A stretch of DNA of 33,863 nt from an uncultured Rhodospirillales bacterium (GTDB lineage: Bacteria > Pseudomonadota > Alphaproteobacteria > Acetobacterales > Acetobacteraceae). Positions 1 through 7,719 of this stretch are shown one piece after another. The notes under the pieces were generated by a model. That model ran no database searches. It saw nothing but the letters and a program-made list of their open reading frames with translations, and was not told where the DNA came from. Location: assembly GCA_903873995.1 (NCBI GenBank), contig CAIQQQ010000099.1:1-33863 (forward strand). The letters run 5' to 3'. Position numbers and translations under genes: made by a program. Positions within the stretch are counted from its first letter, which is position 1, and every line of letters begins with the position of its first letter.

Positions 1-478
1 AGCAGCAGCACCTTGGGCTGCATGGCGAGCGCGCGGGCGATGCCGATGCGCTGCTTCATGCCGCCGGAGATTTCGGCCGGCCGCTTGTCGGCGTGGGGGA
101 GCATGCGCACGAGGCCGAGGTTCTCATCGACCCAGTCACAGCGCTCGGCCTTGGTCTTCTTGCCCGAAAACACCTGATCGACGGCGAGGCGGATGTTCTC
201 GCGGCAGGACAGCCAGGGGAGCAAGGAGTGGTTTTGGAACACCACGGCGCGATCCGGACCGGGCTCGTTGACCTCGCGCCCATCGAGCACGACGCCGCCC
301 TGGGATGCCTGGATCAGCCCCGCCACGATGTTGAGCAGGGTGGATTTGCCGCAGCCCGAATGGCCAATGATGGCGATGTATTCGCCCTTGGAGACGTTGA
401 GATCGACGTTGCTCAGCACCGCCGGCGCGCCCGGGTTAAAGCTGATGGAGACATCTGAGATAGCGAGGAAGCTGTTCA
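1..478 (-). CDS. nrtD: Nitrate/sulfonate/cyanate-type ABC transporter ATP-binding protein (NrtD/TauB-like), truncated by left window edge
   Basis: Reverse-strand translation from ATG at 478: MNSFLAISDVSISFNPGAPAVLSNVDLNVSKGEYIAIIGHSGCGKSTLLNIVAG (Walker A), FQNHSLLPWLS (Q loop) and EISGGMKQRIGIARAL (signature). It runs off base 1. Confidence 0.9.
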
Positions 479-501
479 TTTTGTTTGCCTTGCGGTTGAA
501 A

Positions 502-533
502 AGTTCTTTGTTTCTTTCTTTCAAGAAAGAACT
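502..533. repeat. Inverted repeat / hairpin in the nrtB-nrtD gap
   Basis: 8-bp perfect arms AGTTCTTT (502-509) and AAAGAACT (526-533). An alternative pairing TTCTTTC/GAAAGAA is also possible. Confidence 0.6.
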
Positions 534-535
534 GC

Positions 536-1393
536 TTATTTCTCTCGCGTGACCATATTTCCTGCTGCTGCCACTAGCCGGTCCAAAACAAAACCGACAA
601 GCCCGACGTAGATGAGGGCCACGATGATGTCGGAGATATTGGAGCTGTTCCAGGCGTCCCAAATAAAGAACCCAATCCCGACGCCACCGATCAGCATCTC
701 GGCCGCAACGATCGCGAGCCAGGACAGTCCGATGCCGATGCGCAGCCCGGTGAAGATGTAAGGGGCGGCGGACGGCAGAACGATCTTGGCGAAGTAGCCG
801 ACACCGCGCAGGCGGATGACACGGGCGACGTTGCGATAGTCCTGCGGCACGTTGCGGACGCCGACGGCGGTGTTGATGATCACGGGCCAGATGGCGGTGA
901 TGAAGATGACGAAGATCGCAGACGGCTGGGCCTCGCGAAAGCCGGCAAGCGCCAGCGGCAGCCAGGCGAGCGGCGGGACGGTGCGCAGCACCTGGAAGAT
1001 CGGATCGAGCCCGCGCATGGCGATCGCCGATGTGCCGACGAGCATGCCGAGCGCGATGCCCACGATGGCGGACAGGCTGAAGCCGAGGGCGACGCGCTTG
1101 AGGCTGGCGAACAGATGCAGGCCGAGGCCTTTGTCCAGCCCGCCGCGGTCATAGAACGGGTGGAGAATCAGCTCGCGCGAATCTGTCCAGATCTTGCTGG
1201 GCGCGGGCAGGGAAGAGGACGGCCGGTCGGCTGCGATCTGCCAGACGCCGATGATCAGCACCAGCATCACGGCCAGCGGCAGGATGTCCCGCCCCCAGGC
1301 ATAGGCGGTGCGCCCGAGCCAGGCGAGACCGGCGCGGGGTTGTGGGCCTGTACCTGAGGGGGCCAGCGCCAGGCTGCGAAGGGTGCTGCTCAT
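536..1393 (-). CDS. nrtB: ABC transporter permease, NrtB/SsuC/CmpB type
   Basis: ORF 536..1540; likely ATG at 1393 (MSSTLRSLALAPSG). Hydrophobic; contains the EAA-type region NVARVIRLRGVGYFAKIVLPSAAPYIFTGLRIGIGLSWLAIVAAEML. Confidence 0.9.
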   Translation of the reverse strand: MSSTLRSLALAPSGTGPQPRAGLAWLGRTAYAWGRDILPLAVMLVLIIGVWQIAADRPSSSLPAPSKIWTDSRELILHPFYDRGGLDKGLGLHLFASLKRVALGFSLSAIVGIALGMLVGTSAIAMRGLDPIFQVLRTVPPLAWLPLALAGFREAQPSAIFVIFITAIWPVIINTAVGVRNVPQDYRNVARVIRLRGVGYFAKIVLPSAAPYIFTGLRIGIGLSWLAIVAAEMLIGGVGIGFFIWDAWNSSNISDIIVALIYVGLVGFVLDRLVAAAGNMVTREK

Positions 1394-1403
1394 GGTCTGG
1401 TCC

Positions 1404-2681
1404 TCAGGCCTGGAGTTTCTTGATGGACTGGCCGGCGAGCCAGGCGGCCGGGTTGGCCGGATCGAACACCTTGCCGTCGAAGAACGTCTCGACCCCGCGG
1501 GAGGTGCCGACGGGCATGTCGGATGCGGCCACACCGGCAAGGGTTGCTGCGCTCCGCCAGATGTCCTCGCGGTTGACGGCTGCGACCATCGCCTTGGTAT
1601 TCGTCTCCTGGCCGAGCACGCCCCAGCGGATGTCTTCGGTGAGGAACCAGAGATCGTGCGACTGGAACGGGTAGCTGGCGTGATCGGCCCAGAATTTCAT
1701 GCGCAGATCGCTGCCGGCGGCGTGGCGGCCATCGCCGTAGTCGATGTCACCTTTGGAGCGCGGCAGGATGTCGGCCGGCGGCACGTTGAACCAGGCGCGC
1801 TTCCCAAGGATCGCCGCAAGCTCCTCCTTGTTCTCCAGCCGATCCGCCCAAAGCTGCGCCTCAATGACGGCGGCGGTGAGGGCCTCGGCCGCCTTGGGGT
1901 TTTTCGCCACCCAGTCCGCTCGCATGCCGAGCGACTTCTCGGGATGGTTCTTCCAGATCTCGCCGGTGACGCAGGCGGTGTAGCCGAGCGACTGGTGGAC
2001 AAGTTGGTCGTTCCACGGTTCGCCCACGCAGAACGCGTCCATGGTGCCGACCTTCATGTTGGCCACCATCTGCGGCGGGGGGACGACGATAGTCTGGACG
2101 TCCTTGTCCGGATCGATGCCGCCGGCGGCGAGCCAGTAGCGGAGCCACAGGTCATGGGTGCCGCCGCGGAAGGTCATGGCGACCTTGATGTCGGACTTGC
2201 CGGCAAAGATCGGCTTGAGCGGCGCCACATCCAGCCGGGCGCTGGAGGCGAGATAGGATTTGGCGACGCTGATGCCTTGGCCATTGACGTTGAGGCGAGC
2301 GAGGATCGCCATCGGCACGGTCTGGCCGTTCTGCACGATCTTGCCGGCCTGAAGCAGATACGGCATCGGTGTGAGGATGTGCGCGCCATCGATCCCGCCG
2401 GCGCCGCCGCCGAGCACGAGGTTGTCGCGCGTGCCGCCCCAGCTCGCCTGCTTCACGACCTCGACATCGGGCATGCCGTATTTGGCGAACAGGCCGCGCT
2501 CCTTGGCCACGATCAGGGGCGCTGCGTCGGTGAGCGCGATGTAGCCGAGGGTGGCCTTGGTGGTTTCAGCGCCGGTTGCGGCCAGGGCGCCGCGGGGCAG
2601 GGTCAGGCGGGCGGCGGTCAGCAGGGCTGCCGTGGCGCCCAGCGCATTGCGGCGGGTAAGGCCAGCGGTGGTTCTGGTCAT
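1404..2681 (-). CDS. nrtA: CmpA/NrtA-family ABC transporter substrate-binding protein with twin-arginine-type signal
   Basis: ATG at 2681: MTRTTAGLTRRNALGATAALL... then GYIALTDAAPLIVAKERGLFAKYG...VVKQASWGGTRDNL, typical of the NrtA/CmpA family. Overlaps the nasS stop by 4 nt. Confidence 0.88.
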   Translation of the reverse strand: MTRTTAGLTRRNALGATAALLTAARLTLPRGALAATGAETTKATLGYIALTDAAPLIVAKERGLFAKYGMPDVEVVKQASWGGTRDNLVLGGGAGGIDGAHILTPMPYLLQAGKIVQNGQTVPMAILARLNVNGQGISVAKSYLASSARLDVAPLKPIFAGKSDIKVAMTFRGGTHDLWLRYWLAAGGIDPDKDVQTIVVPPPQMVANMKVGTMDAFCVGEPWNDQLVHQSLGYTACVTGEIWKNHPEKSLGMRADWVAKNPKAAEALTAAVIEAQLWADRLENKEELAAILGKRAWFNVPPADILPRSKGDIDYGDGRHAAGSDLRMKFWADHASYPFQSHDLWFLTEDIRWGVLGQETNTKAMVAAVNREDIWRSAATLAGVAASDMPVGTSRGVETFFDGKVFDPANPAAWLAGQSIKKLQA

Positions 2682-3853
2682 GGGGTCAGGTCTCCAGGTA
2701 GGGCAGGAAGGGCGGGGGGAACGGGTGCGATGCCGGCGAGTGGGGCTGCGCGCTGCCAGATGTCCGGTCGCCAGATGGCGGCGGCCAGGTTGGCTGGGAA
2801 GGTGTCGACTTGACCCCAACGCTGCATCTGTCGGGCCCACCAGGCGCCATGCTCGGGGTGCGGATACGTTGCATCCGGGTGGAACTGCAGGCCGGGAACG
2901 GCGGTGGGGGCTTCGTCCGGCGCCATCACGAGGCGGCGGGACAAGGCAAGGGCGATGATTTCGCGCGGCACATCCGGCAGCGCGTGATCATGAACGATGC
3001 GCGTCGCGTCCTCCAGATGGCCGGGTTCGGACAGCCAGATCCCGGCCTCGATGATGGATGCGACCAGCATCTCGATCTCGGCCGGGTCCTGCGCGAGGCG
3101 GGCGGCGCTGACGGCGAGCACCTTTTCCGGGTGATCGCGCCAGATATCGGCGGTGGTGAGCGCGATACGCCCGCACCGCAGATCGACAGCGCGCGACCCC
3201 CACGGCTCGCCGGCACAGAAGCCGTCGATGCGGCCGTTCGCCAGTTCCTCGGCCACCTTGGGCGGGGGCACGACAACCAGACGAACATCGCGCTCGGGAT
3301 TGATGCCGCCTGCGGCGAGCCAGTGGCGCAGCAGATAGGTGTGGGACGAATAGGCGTAGACGACCGCGAGCGTGGGGGGCGTGCGCCCTGCTGTGCGGCG
3401 GGCGGCGAGGGCCAGGGCCAGGGCTGCGGCGGGCAACGGGCGTATCGCGGCAAGGTGGGGGGCGGCTGAGGTCATCTCGTTCATCAGCGCGTCGGACAGG
3501 GTGATGGTGTTGCCGTGGCGCGCGAGGGTGGCGACCACGGCGAGCGGGGGGCCGCCCGCCATCGCGCGCCCGGTCGGCGCCTGGGCCAGTCCGAGGCTGG
3601 CGGCGATCGGCATGGGCGACAGCATCTGCCCGCCATCCAGAGCGCCGAAGGCGATCCGGTCGCGCATCGCCGACCAGGCCTGCATGCGGCTGAGCCCGAC
3701 CCGCAGTCCATGCCGCGCGAACAGGCCCAGCGCGTCCGCTACCAGCAATGGGGCAGCGTCGGTCAGCGGAACGAAGCCCAGCGTGATCGCGGCGTTTGCC
3801 GGAATGCGCGCGGTTCGCGCTGGCTCAAGGGTCTGCGGGTCGGCCAGGGTCAC
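2678..3853 (-). CDS. nasS: NasS-like cytoplasmic nitrate-sensing NrtA paralog
   Basis: NrtA-like protein (ITLGFVPLTDAAPLLVADALGLFARHGLRVGLSRMQAWSAMRDRIAFG) without an evident export signal, directly downstream of an ANTAR regulator. The longest ORF starts at 4045. A GTG at 3853 preceded by GGAGGA is the more plausible start. Confidence 0.8.
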   Translation of the reverse strand: MTLADPQTLEPARTARIPANAAITLGFVPLTDAAPLLVADALGLFARHGLRVGLSRMQAWSAMRDRIAFGALDGGQMLSPMPIAASLGLAQAPTGRAMAGGPPLAVVATLARHGNTITLSDALMNEMTSAAPHLAAIRPLPAAALALALAARRTAGRTPPTLAVVYAYSSHTYLLRHWLAAGGINPERDVRLVVVPPPKVAEELANGRIDGFCAGEPWGSRAVDLRCGRIALTTADIWRDHPEKVLAVSAARLAQDPAEIEMLVASIIEAGIWLSEPGHLEDATRIVHDHALPDVPREIIALALSRRLVMAPDEAPTAVPGLQFHPDATYPHPEHGAWWARQMQRWGQVDTFPANLAAAIWRPDIWQRAAPLAGIAPVPPALPALPGDLTP

Positions 3854-4115
3854 GTGAGCGGGCTCCTCCCACGTGCCGGGGGCGCGTGTGGGTTGGGAGC
3901 GGGCCGCCATTGGACCGCTGAAAGGACGGGGGACTGACGCGTGCTCCATCGCCATTGATGGGCACGGCCTGGCGCGAGCCAGGAAACCAGACCTTGAGTG
4001 ACAAGCAAGCTTCGTACCAACCGGATCGGCCCACCGATGAGGCATTTTCGGAGGGGCGCTTGTAAACGGAAAGATTAAAAATAGGTCTTTTGCCCGAAAT
4101 CGATGATTTTGCCTA

Positions 4116-4694
4116 TCATAGAGGCAGTCCGGCCAGCGCGATCACGCTGTCCGCAACGTCCGCAAGACGCCTGCCCTGGTCCATCGCAAGCCGCCGCAGC
4201 GCGCGATAGGCCTCCTCCTCGCTCATCCGGCGTGTCTGCATCAGCACACCCTTGGCCCGTTCGATGAGCTTGCGCTCACTCAAGGCCTTGCGCGCCTCGG
4301 CAAGCTCGGCGCGCAAGGCCTGGTAAGCCCGGAACCGCGCCACTGCCACATCGATCACAGCGCGCACCCGGCCGGGTTGCAGCCCCTCGATGACATAGGC
4401 GGCCACCCCCGCCTCCATCGCAGCCGCGATGCTGGCAGGGTCGGCGTGATCCACGAACATGACCACCGGGCGCGGCTCGTCGCGGTTGAGGGCGCGCATG
4501 CTCTCAATGGCGTCACGCGAGGCATGGTCGAGGTCGCACACGATCACATCGGCGCGGGCGGCGCGCACCTGCGCGACAAGATCGGCATGATCGGGGATAA
4601 GGGCTGCGACCGTGCAGCCATCGGCCGTCAATCCGGCGGTGACGGCCGCGGCCCGCTCGGCGTTGTCATCGATCAACAGCACCCGCAGGTTCAT
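4116..4694 (-). CDS. nasT: NasT-like response regulator with C-terminal ANTAR RNA-binding domain
   Basis: Receiver-like N-terminus MNLRVLLIDDNAERAAAVTAGL; C-terminal RKLIERAKGVLMQTRRMSEEEAYRALRRLAMDQGRRLADVADSVI is a clear ANTAR signature. Confidence 0.9.
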   Translation of the reverse strand: MNLRVLLIDDNAERAAAVTAGLTADGCTVAALIPDHADLVAQVRAARADVIVCDLDHASRDAIESMRALNRDEPRPVVMFVDHADPASIAAAMEAGVAAYVIEGLQPGRVRAVIDVAVARFRAYQALRAELAEARKALSERKLIERAKGVLMQTRRMSEEEAYRALRRLAMDQGRRLADVADSVIALAGLPL

Positions 4695-4711
4695 CCACAA
4701 CCACTCCGGCC

Positions 4712-4751
4712 CTGCCGCGGCGCTGCACCCTGAAGTACAGGGCGGCGGCAG
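4712..4751 (-). promoter_or_regulatory. Nested stem-loop in the nasT 5' leader
   Basis: Minus strand 5'-CTGCCGC-CG-CCCTG-TACTT-CAGGG-TGCAGCGCC-GCGGCAG-3': 7-bp outer stem plus 5-bp inner stem. Confidence 0.5.
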
Positions 4752-4765
4752 AGCGGAGCAGGTGC

Positions 4766-4781
4766 AGCAAGATGGGTGCCG
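4766..4781 (-). promoter_or_regulatory. Candidate sigma-54 (RpoN) promoter for nasT-nasS-nrt
   Basis: Minus strand cGGCACccatcTTGCT: GG-N10-GC spacing exact, close to consensus TGGCAC-N5-TTGCW. Lies in the tetR-nasT gap. Confidence 0.65.
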
Positions 4782-4787
4782 CGCCTT

Positions 4788-5417
4788 TCAACCTGCCGAA
4801 GCCCTGGCCTGCTCCAGCACCGCGTCCAACGTCCGTGCCGAAATCTCCAGCACCTTCGCATCCCCGGTCACCATCAGCGCTGCGGTCGCGCCGTCGATGA
4901 TCAGCATCACCTGCCGCGCCACCAGTCCGGGCTCGGCAAATGAGGCAGCCCGCGTGCGCTCCTCCAGGAACGCCAGGATCTGCCGGTGATGATCCGAAGC
5001 GAGGTCCCGAAGCACCGGCTCAGCCATGGCGTGCTCGGCCGTCGCGTTCATGAAAGCGCAGCCATGGAACCGCCCGCCGTGAAACCACGCCGCCAAGGTC
5101 GGGATCACGCGGCGCAGCTGCGCAACCGGGTCCGGCTCCCCCTGCGTCACCGCGGCAAAGAACCCCGCCCGCCAATCCGCACCCTCGCGCAGCAGAACCT
5201 CGCGGAGCAACGCGTCCTTCGACCCGAAGCGGGTGTAAAGCGACATCTTTGATGCCGAGGCCACAGCCAGAATCCGGTCGATCCCTGTGGCATGGATCCC
5301 CTGGCTGCAGAACAGGTCGCGCGCTGCGCCCAAAATTCGTTCGGAGGCGGACAGATTTTCGGCAGGCTCGGCGCCGGCCAGCGGAACGGCGGCGAGATCT
5401 TGAGCAGCTTGTTTCAT
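4788..5417 (-). CDS. TetR/AcrR family transcriptional regulator
   Basis: SERILGAARDLFCSQGIHATGIDRILAVASASKMSLYTRFGSKDALLREVL is a TetR-type HTH. Divergent from the osmC operon. Confidence 0.92.
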   Translation of the reverse strand: MKQAAQDLAAVPLAGAEPAENLSASERILGAARDLFCSQGIHATGIDRILAVASASKMSLYTRFGSKDALLREVLLREGADWRAGFFAAVTQGEPDPVAQLRRVIPTLAAWFHGGRFHGCAFMNATAEHAMAEPVLRDLASDHHRQILAFLEERTRAASFAEPGLVARQVMLIIDGATAALMVTGDAKVLEISARTLDAVLEQARASAG

Positions 5418-5624
5418 CGTCCCCACTCGATCGCCCGAAATATGGGCATATGCACATTCATATTGCGCAACTCACGCTCTTTCTGCGGCACCCGGAGCCA
5501 CACACGGCCGGCTGCCACACAACGCAAATAACGCACCGACGCCGGACGCCGCGTCAATCCGCTCTGGCGCAGCGATACGGCCGAGATCGTCCTCACTGGC
5601 ACGGTTCTTGGGAATAACACCACA

Positions 5625-5640
5625 GACAGAACGGTCTGTC
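5625..5640. promoter_or_regulatory. Candidate TetR-family operator (inverted repeat)
   Basis: GACAGA-ACGG-TCTGTC; also reads as ACAGAC-AGAACG-GTCTGT (5623-5640). Sits in the tetR/osmC divergent region, ~45 bp upstream of the osmC start. Confidence 0.55.
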
Positions 5641-5683
5641 CGATCCCGATGCGCGCCAACGCGCCACGCCGCAGGAGTTGCTT

Positions 5684-6247
5684 ATGAGTGATGCCGTCAC
5701 CACCAACCCCCCTTCCGCCCCCGCCACTGCCATGATCGGCTGCCTGGCGCCGATCGACCGGACCGGGCTGGAAGACCTCATCGCCAAGGGCCGCGCCAAT
5801 CCGCAGGCGATCAAGACGCTCAAATGCACCACCATCGCCGAAGGGCGCTTTCGCCACCTCAACATGATCCGCGACCTGCCGCCCTATATCGTGGACGAGC
5901 CGCCGGGATTGCTGGGGGATGACACCGCGCCCAACCCCTCGGAGGCATCGCTTGCCGCCCTCGGCTCCTGCCTTGCCGTCGGGATCCACGCCAATGCCGT
6001 CTCGCGCAAGATCGTCATCCGCAAGCTCGAACTGAAGCTCGAGGCGGACATCAACATCACCGCCGTCTGGGGCACCGGTGACACCTCCCCCAAGCCCGTT
6101 GGCTTTGACGCTGTCCGCGTGAAGGTCGATCTCGAGGCGGATGCGCCCAAGGAAGAGCTCGACGCGCTGATCGTCCACGCCACAAAGTGGTCTCCGGTTG
6201 CCAACACCTTCATGAAGCCCGTGGGCGTCCAGGTGGAGGGCCTCTGA
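5684..6247 (+). CDS. OsmC/Ohr-superfamily protein
   Basis: AGGAG upstream of ATG 5684; PNPSEASLAALGSCLAVGIHANAVSRKI and HATKWSPVANTFMKPV match the two OsmC motif regions. Confidence 0.82.
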   Translation: MSDAVTTNPPSAPATAMIGCLAPIDRTGLEDLIAKGRANPQAIKTLKCTTIAEGRFRHLNMIRDLPPYIVDEPPGLLGDDTAPNPSEASLAALGSCLAVGIHANAVSRKIVIRKLELKLEADINITAVWGTGDTSPKPVGFDAVRVKVDLEADAPKEELDALIVHATKWSPVANTFMKPVGVQVEGL

Positions 6248-7383
6248 TGCAGACCGGGCTCGCGCACGCAGAAGCCCACGCGCCTGCGATGGACCGGACA
6301 GCCTTGCTGGCCGGCATCAGCGTGCGGGCCCGGGCCGATCTGCCGTCCTTGGTCGAAAGCATCGACCAGGACGGCCTATACCCCCGTCAGACAATGCGGG
6401 CGCTGGGGCAGGATGGCCTGTTCTCCGCCCATCTCGCAGGTGCCACAATGCTGGCCCGCCCCGATCTTGGCGCCGCCATCCAGGCGATGGCCGCCGTTGG
6501 CGCCGAGTGCATGTCCACCGCCTTCTGCACCTGGTGCCAGGACGCCAGCGGCTGGTATCTGGAGCACACGGCCAACACGGCGCTGCGCGCGCGGCTGCAG
6601 CCGGAGATCGCCAGCGGCGCCGTCATGGCGGGCACCGGCATGTCCAATCCGCTCAAGACCTTCTCCGGCATCGAGGGCTTCAAGCTCAAGGCGAAGCGTG
6701 CAGACGGCGGCTACGTCGTCTCCGGCGTGCTTCCCTGGGTCTCCAACCTCGGCGACGGTCACTGGTTCGGCACCGTGATGCAGGACGCGGATGACGATGC
6801 CCACCAGTTCTTCGCCATGGTGCAATGCGGCCAGCCTGGTGTGGAGATCCGCCAGAACGCCCGCTTCATCGCCCTCGAAGGCACCGGCACGTATTCCGTG
6901 CTGTTCCGCCGCGCCTTCATCGCGGACGACATGATGCTGGCCGATCCGGTCAGCGACATGGTCAAGCGCATCAAGCCCGGCCTCATCCTGCTGCAGACCG
7001 GCATGGGCCTTGGCGTGATCGAGGCCTGCATCGGCTTGATGGCGGAGAGCAACCGCACCCACGGCCATGTGAACCAATACCTCGAAAAGGGCGTATCGTA
7101 TTTCGAGGACGCGCGCGACCTGCTGCAATCCGAGATCCTGCATCTCGCCGCCACCCCCACCGAGACAGCGCCCGAGCAGATGCGGGCGGTGCTGACCGCG
7201 CGGCTGCGCACCAGCGAGCTCGCCCTGGACGCCGCCCAGGCCGCCCTGCTGCATGCCGGCTCGCGCGGCTATCTGCACGGATCGCCGGTCAACCGGCGTC
7301 TGCGCGAGAGTTATTTCGTGGCGATCATCACCCCTTCCATCCGCCATCTCCGCAAGGAACTGGCCGTGATGGGGCGGAACTGA
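6247..7383 (+). CDS. Acyl-CoA dehydrogenase-fold flavoprotein
   Basis: ATG overlaps the osmC stop (TGATG). Contains GTGMSNPLKTFSGIEGFKLKAKRADGGYVVSGVLPWVSN (ACAD middle-domain pattern) and a C-terminal RRLRESYFVAIITPSIRHLRKEL in place of the usual YEGT-type region. Confidence 0.8.
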   Translation: MQTGLAHAEAHAPAMDRTALLAGISVRARADLPSLVESIDQDGLYPRQTMRALGQDGLFSAHLAGATMLARPDLGAAIQAMAAVGAECMSTAFCTWCQDASGWYLEHTANTALRARLQPEIASGAVMAGTGMSNPLKTFSGIEGFKLKAKRADGGYVVSGVLPWVSNLGDGHWFGTVMQDADDDAHQFFAMVQCGQPGVEIRQNARFIALEGTGTYSVLFRRAFIADDMMLADPVSDMVKRIKPGLILLQTGMGLGVIEACIGLMAESNRTHGHVNQYLEKGVSYFEDARDLLQSEILHLAATPTETAPEQMRAVLTARLRTSELALDAAQAALLHAGSRGYLHGSPVNRRLRESYFVAIITPSIRHLRKELAVMGRN

Positions 7384-7691
7384 TGCCCAGTGTTGTCATC
7401 ATCGACCGGACAGGTGCTGCCCATGTGCTCACCGGCAAGCCGGGCGACAGCGTGATGCAGCTTGCCCGTGCCGCCGATCTTCCCGTGCCGGGCGAATGCA
7501 ACGGATCACTTGCCTGCGCCACGTGCCACATGGTGGTCGACCCCGTATGGGCCGATCGCCTGTTGCCCATCAGCGATGACGAGGAGGCCATGCTCGACAC
7601 GGTCTTCACCCTCACCGCGACCTCGCGCCTCAGCTGCCAGATCCGGCTGACCCTGGAGCTGGACGGTCTGCGCCTGTCTCTGCCCGCCTGA
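7383..7691 (+). CDS. [2Fe-2S] ferredoxin (adrenodoxin/ISC-type)
   Basis: ATG overlaps the upstream stop. Translation MPSVVIIDRTGAAHVLTGKPGDSVMQLARAADLPVPGECNGSLACATCHMVV...RLSCQIRL, with C-x5-C-x2-C ... C motif. Confidence 0.9.
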   Translation: MPSVVIIDRTGAAHVLTGKPGDSVMQLARAADLPVPGECNGSLACATCHMVVDPVWADRLLPISDDEEAMLDTVFTLTATSRLSCQIRLTLELDGLRLSLPA

Positions 7692-7719
7692 ACCCATCCC
7701 GCAACCAGGAGCGTATCGC

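Noticed and set aside
3854-4115. Canonical ANTAR target RNA (two hairpins with A1/G4 hexanucleotide loops) in the nasT-nasS gap
   Set aside because: Hairpins are present but the loops I could fold are TGGG, TCGC or TCACT. None match the expected hexaloop, so only a generic structured gap is reported.
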